Source: Microcaldota archaeon (GTDB lineage: Archaea; Micrarchaeota; Micrarchaeia; Micrarchaeales; Micrarchaeaceae). Taken from it: a stretch of DNA of 40,950 nt. Shown here piece by piece: positions 37,140-40,950 of the stretch. Both the position numbers and the translations under genes were made by a program. Within the stretch, counting starts at the first letter, position 1. Every line of letters begins with the position of its first letter. The notes under the pieces were generated by a model. It was not told the origin of the DNA, made no database searches, and was given only the letters and a program-made list of their open reading frames with translations. The stretch covers positions 1 to 40,950 of the forward strand of contig JACWAL010000014.1 in assembly GCA_014874295.1 (NCBI GenBank), given 5' to 3'.

Positions 37140-38636
37140 GTGCGAGATGGTTTGGTAGTCACTGTTGGGGCAAGGGCATGGAAGGAGAAGGATAGAAGCA
37201 GCCAGCCCAGAGAGTCCCTAATCTCAGAATTCAGGAGGTTAGTACAGAGCATGTACATACGTGAAGTGCCGTCGTACGGCAACACTGTGTTCTACTCGCT
37301 TGGGTTCCTGCTCCTTATCACGCTTGTCGTGCTGGTGGTCACAGGCATAGTGATGGTGATATTTGGGCCGTTCTGGTGGGATGCCACAGCGGCAGGGGTT
37401 TTTGTGAGGAGCGTACACTACTGGGCTGCGGAGGCGTTCTTCGTCCTCCTCATATGGCATCTGTTCGTCGTGTTCTCCACCTCAGCTTATAGGTCGAAGA
37501 AGCTGGTCTGGATACTCGGATCTGTGATACTGCTGCTGGCGATGCTCGAGGCTGCATTCGGGCTGGGGCTGCGTGGGGACTTCGTGTCACAGTGGAACAG
37601 CCTATCGGGAGCAGACCTCTGGAATGGGCTGGGGCTGGGTTACTGGGTAAATCCGCTTAACTACGGCGCGTTGTACGGGTGGCACATCGCGCTCATACCT
37701 ATACTGCTGTTCGGTCTCATATTCGCGCACTACTGGCTGGTCAAGCTCAAGGGCATATCCAAGCCCTATAGGAGTGACATACCCTACACGATGGTTGAGG
37801 CGGATCACAGAAAGCTCTACATGCGTGGGGGCATGGTCGTCGCCGCAATACTCGTGTTCGCACTTCTCTTCAGGGCACCGTACCTGGCGCCGATGACAAT
37901 ACAAAGGGTCGCGGAAACGAATTCGTCAGTGCTCGCGATGACGTTGGTGCAGGAGTTGAACCACTCTTCAGGTACCGCCACCTACCTCGATACGATCGAC
38001 CCTTATGGGTTCGACACCGCGAACGTGTTCGTGAACGTGCCTTATGATAGCTACATCACGCTCAGCCGCACGGCGAACGAGGAGGCAAGGTTCTACAGTG
38101 AGGGGAGGAGGCTGCAAAGCTCCGATATCTCCGCTGCATACAGCTACTTCAATGGCGGCGGCGGTATCAACACTTCTGCGTCGCAGCGCAACCCGGTCAT
38201 AGCAATGGTTAGTGCCCTAATTCTCATGGCAAGAAGCGGCGCATACGATTCGGTCCTGCTCGATGAGCAGGGAAGCCAGTTCGACCAGACATACCAGCTC
38301 AGACTGCTCTCGGACACTGGGCTGATGGACGCCAGGGCCACGGCAACCGGCCTGCAGGTGGACCAGTATGGTATGGTGAAGGCAGGGGAGGGCATATGGC
38401 CGATAGGTACGTGGTGGGTGGCGCCGTACAACCTGCTCGAGATTGCCTTCCCGAACGGCACGGACTTGCAGGATAGCAGTGCGGCGCTCGCGGCCTTCAT
38501 CGTGTTCCTCATGCTGCCATACATACCGTACCTGAACGAGCTTCCAGACAGGCTGAAGTTGTACAAGCTGATCTGGAACAGGTTCACTATACCGGAGATG
38601 CGAAAAGGTGCGCGGGAGAGGAGGAAAAGGCACTGA
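37140..38636 (+). CDS. Cytochrome b (bc1/b6f-type N-terminal domain) with enlarged C-terminal loop
   Basis: SVHYWAAEAFFVLLIWHLFVVF and YGWHIALIPILLFGLIFAHYW heme-ligating His pairs; four-helix N-terminal domain. Confidence 0.88.
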   Translation: MRDGLVVTVGARAWKEKDRSSQPRESLISEFRRLVQSMYIREVPSYGNTVFYSLGFLLLITLVVLVVTGIVMVIFGPFWWDATAAGVFVRSVHYWAAEAFFVLLIWHLFVVFSTSAYRSKKLVWILGSVILLLAMLEAAFGLGLRGDFVSQWNSLSGADLWNGLGLGYWVNPLNYGALYGWHIALIPILLFGLIFAHYWLVKLKGISKPYRSDIPYTMVEADHRKLYMRGGMVVAAILVFALLFRAPYLAPMTIQRVAETNSSVLAMTLVQELNHSSGTATYLDTIDPYGFDTANVFVNVPYDSYITLSRTANEEARFYSEGRRLQSSDISAAYSYFNGGGGINTSASQRNPVIAMVSALILMARSGAYDSVLLDEQGSQFDQTYQLRLLSDTGLMDARATATGLQVDQYGMVKAGEGIWPIGTWWVAPYNLLEIAFPNGTDLQDSSAALAAFIVFLMLPYIPYLNELPDRLKLYKLIWNRFTIPEMRKGARERRKRH

Positions 38637-38693
38637 AGGCCGTCCTCTTTACCAGAGTCAAGGTTTATTAAACTTCTAGGACCACTTGCACTC

Positions 38694-39944
38694 ATGGCGA
38701 CGCGAGTTGTGATAGCTGGCTGCGGTTTCGGTGGCATAGAGGCGGCATACAATCTGAAAAGGATGCTGAAGGATAGCGTGGACATCACTGCCATCGACAA
38801 GAATGACACATTCACGTACCTGCCGAGCCTCCCAGACTTGGTTGAGGGCAGTGTGAGGGAGAGAGACATAACTATCCAGTATGCAAAGCTGTTCAGGCGG
38901 ATAAAGTCGGCATTTGTGAAGGCAGAGATCAAGTCGGTAGACCTGAAGGGCAAGACTGTGGTGACAGACAAGGGCGACATAAAGTATGATTACCTGATAG
39001 TGTCACTCGGCTCTGAATCCGCGTACTACGGGATAAAGGGCGCGAAGCAAAACTCATTTGAGTTCAAGTCGCTCGCAGATGCGAAGGAGCTGAGGGATCA
39101 CGTGACCGAGATGTTCCGCTCGCAGAAGGGAGAGACACCGAACGCAATTGATGATTCCGCCCTCAGGATAACTGTGATAGGGGGAGGACTTACCGGCGTG
39201 GAGCTCGTGACGAAGATGAAGGACCTGGCAGATAGGCTGTGCTGGGAGAATGATATACCGTGGGGGAAGTGCGAACTCGTGCTCGTGGACCATGGTAAGA
39301 TCCTGCACCCGACCTTCAGCGAAGAGGTTGGTGAGTTCGTCGACCGGTACTTCCAGAAGCAGGGTATAAGGCTGATGCTGGGGCGCGCCGTGACTGAGGT
39401 GCAGAGGGGCAGGGTGCTGCTGGACGATGGTACTGCCATAGACGCTGGCACTATCGTGTGGTGCGCCGGCATTAAGCCCTCTGGCGTGGTCGAGCAGGCG
39501 GGCGAGGCCTGCCTGAACCCTAAGTACGGGCTGATACTGAACAGCTATCTGCAACTGGTCACGGACGAGAGTGTGTTCTCGATAGGGGACTGCAGCTACT
39601 GCAAGATATTCGAGGCGTTCCCGATACTGACCGCATTGCGGGCTGGCGAGCAGGCGGAATATGTAACGGAGAACCTGCTCTACGAGATAACCGGGAGGCA
39701 TGACAAGAAAGTGATATATGACCCAAGGAGGTTTCCGACGCTGATATCGCTCTGCAAGGGCATGGGCATACTGGAGTTCGGGGGCTTCTGGATGAAGGGA
39801 AGGCTCGCATGGTGGATGAAGAGGTACACGCAGAGGATATACATAGCGAGGTTCAAGTACAACGTGGGGTTCCTGGAGTACGTCGACGAATTCTTCGTCT
39901 CGGTGATAGAATCGTGGTACTTCATGAGGATGCGTAGGAGGTAA
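38694..39944 (+). CDS. FAD-dependent pyridine nucleotide-disulfide oxidoreductase, type II NADH dehydrogenase-like
   Basis: RVVIAGCGFGGIEAAYNLKR (FAD), ITVIGGGLTGVELV (NAD), SIGDCSYC, C-terminal amphipathic helix. Confidence 0.9.
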   Translation: MATRVVIAGCGFGGIEAAYNLKRMLKDSVDITAIDKNDTFTYLPSLPDLVEGSVRERDITIQYAKLFRRIKSAFVKAEIKSVDLKGKTVVTDKGDIKYDYLIVSLGSESAYYGIKGAKQNSFEFKSLADAKELRDHVTEMFRSQKGETPNAIDDSALRITVIGGGLTGVELVTKMKDLADRLCWENDIPWGKCELVLVDHGKILHPTFSEEVGEFVDRYFQKQGIRLMLGRAVTEVQRGRVLLDDGTAIDAGTIVWCAGIKPSGVVEQAGEACLNPKYGLILNSYLQLVTDESVFSIGDCSYCKIFEAFPILTALRAGEQAEYVTENLLYEITGRHDKKVIYDPRRFPTLISLCKGMGILEFGGFWMKGRLAWWMKRYTQRIYIARFKYNVGFLEYVDEFFVSVIESWYFMRMRRR

Positions 39945-40022
39945 AATCAAGAATCGCCTAATTGCGGATACTGTTTCTGATGCATTGGGATAAAAACCTT
40001 TGAAGACGCATATAGTCTTAAC

Positions 40023-40613
40023 ATGGAAACTAGGGAGATGGGCAGGTTCCAACAACGCATAGCGATCGAAACCCCGGAATCATTTGCGGAATCTGTGGCC
40101 AAGATGAGGCTTTTTTATCCAGGCAGGAAGCCTATGGAGGAGTGGGAGGTCTTTCATGGAAGCACGGAGGCCGAATTAAGAGTTGCAGCAGGGCTTGCAG
40201 CGAGGGTCGCTTCCAGGTTTGGTGCCCAAACAGCAGCGAGGGCCGCCTTCCTAGCTGCGGAATCCGCCGCGGCGGAAGATGCTGAAAGGTATGCGAAATG
40301 GGCGAAATCTAGAGCAATGGCAAGTACGGCGGTGAATGCCGCACTAGAAGCCGCCAAGGAGAGGATGAGACTCAAGCTCGGCTCTGTGACATGGCGCGTG
40401 TCAAAGGATGTGGGATGGGACGCAGAGCTCGTCTCCGCGCTGCTCTCCGTCAAGGATCTCAATCAGGAAGCGATGACAAGACACCTGCAGTACGCCTTCT
40501 CGCGATGGGAAGTTTGGGAGAGGGGGTTCATCCTCCTCGCTGATGTCGGCGGGACGTTCTATGTGTACCATATAGACGAGAGAAACACAGAAGAGCTTGT
40601 GCGGAGAGAATGA
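40023..40613 (+). CDS. Hypothetical Ala-rich helical protein
   Basis: 196-aa ORF with a TATA-like upstream region; Ala-rich helical middle. Confidence 0.5.
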   Translation: METREMGRFQQRIAIETPESFAESVAKMRLFYPGRKPMEEWEVFHGSTEAELRVAAGLAARVASRFGAQTAARAAFLAAESAAAEDAERYAKWAKSRAMASTAVNAALEAAKERMRLKLGSVTWRVSKDVGWDAELVSALLSVKDLNQEAMTRHLQYAFSRWEVWERGFILLADVGGTFYVYHIDERNTEELVRRE

Positions 40614-40741
40614 TCTTGGACATCGGAGGAGGTTCCAGGCCTGCCGCCCCTGTTTGGGGTTACAATGCCTGGCGCCCTTGTATTCTTTTTGATTTTGGCA
40701 CTTTAATGGGGGGGCGGCTACTTTCTATGGCAACCGCGATT

Positions 40742-40810
40742 GCGGGGTATGTTCTCGGCTCCTCGACAACTGCCTCTTCTCGTCAGGGTCAGCCTGGGCT
40801 TTTATCCCCT
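40742..40810 (-). mobile_element. Second internally deleted IS605-type derivative/remnant
   Basis: 40742-40770 matches 8428-8457; 40769-40789 matches tnpB N-terminal DNA at 117-137 (one mismatch); 40799-40810 matches the LE motif cttttatcccct. Confidence 0.6.
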
Positions 40811-40950
40811 AGAGGATGTTGAAAATTTAAATAGCCAACACTTCCGCTAATACGAAAAGTTTTTGTTCTTTTCCTGTGACTTGGAATCGGCGGCAGGAAC
40901 TGTGCGACCAGTTTTGCGATAGGTACCTACAACTGCAGCGGAGCTGCCGC

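Noticed and set aside
39054-40055. 333-aa minus-strand ORF
   Set aside because: Shadow of the NDH-2 gene; His/Pro/Arg-rich and motif-free.
40610-40822. 70-aa ORF MILDIGGGSRPAAPVWGYN...
   Set aside because: Overlaps the mobile-element remnant, with no plausible protein features.

Overview
The window appears archaeal and is possibly from a Micrarchaeota/DPANN-type genome; the lineage is inferred. Supporting signs are a family B DNA polymerase, type II methionine aminopeptidase, an intron-containing tRNA-Trp, a class III (archaellin/pilin-type) signal peptide, a UbiA-type lipid prenyltransferase and TATA-box promoters. Most genes are housekeeping or metabolic: RNase HII, class II ribonucleotide reductase, apt, an ABC-2 exporter, a K+-independent-type membrane pyrophosphatase, a SUF Fe-S operon (sufB-D-C-S-U), AlaX, an unusual cytochrome b and an NDH-2-like dehydrogenase. 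The main observations are: (1) a compact dxr-ispH-ispG operon, i.e. bacterial-type MEP isoprenoid genes in an archaeal context, with a DXR that has lost a usually conserved active-site-region His; (2) a 359-aa LAGLIDADG intein inserted at the CTAPIY cysteine of SufB, next to an AT-rich C-extein tract that looks like a co-conversion footprint; (3) a partial IS605-type tnpB at the left edge plus two internally deleted derivatives that retain the element ends, one with a two-hairpin omegaRNA-like right end; (4) a tRNA-Trp intron with a 7-nt complement to the anticodon loop placed as expected for a C34 2'-O-methylation guide; and (5) a pilin-signal/Thr-Ser stalk/kelch-like surface protein with near-identical 57-nt tandem repeats. 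No CRISPR array or rRNA was seen. All calls come from reading the sequence; no database search was run.
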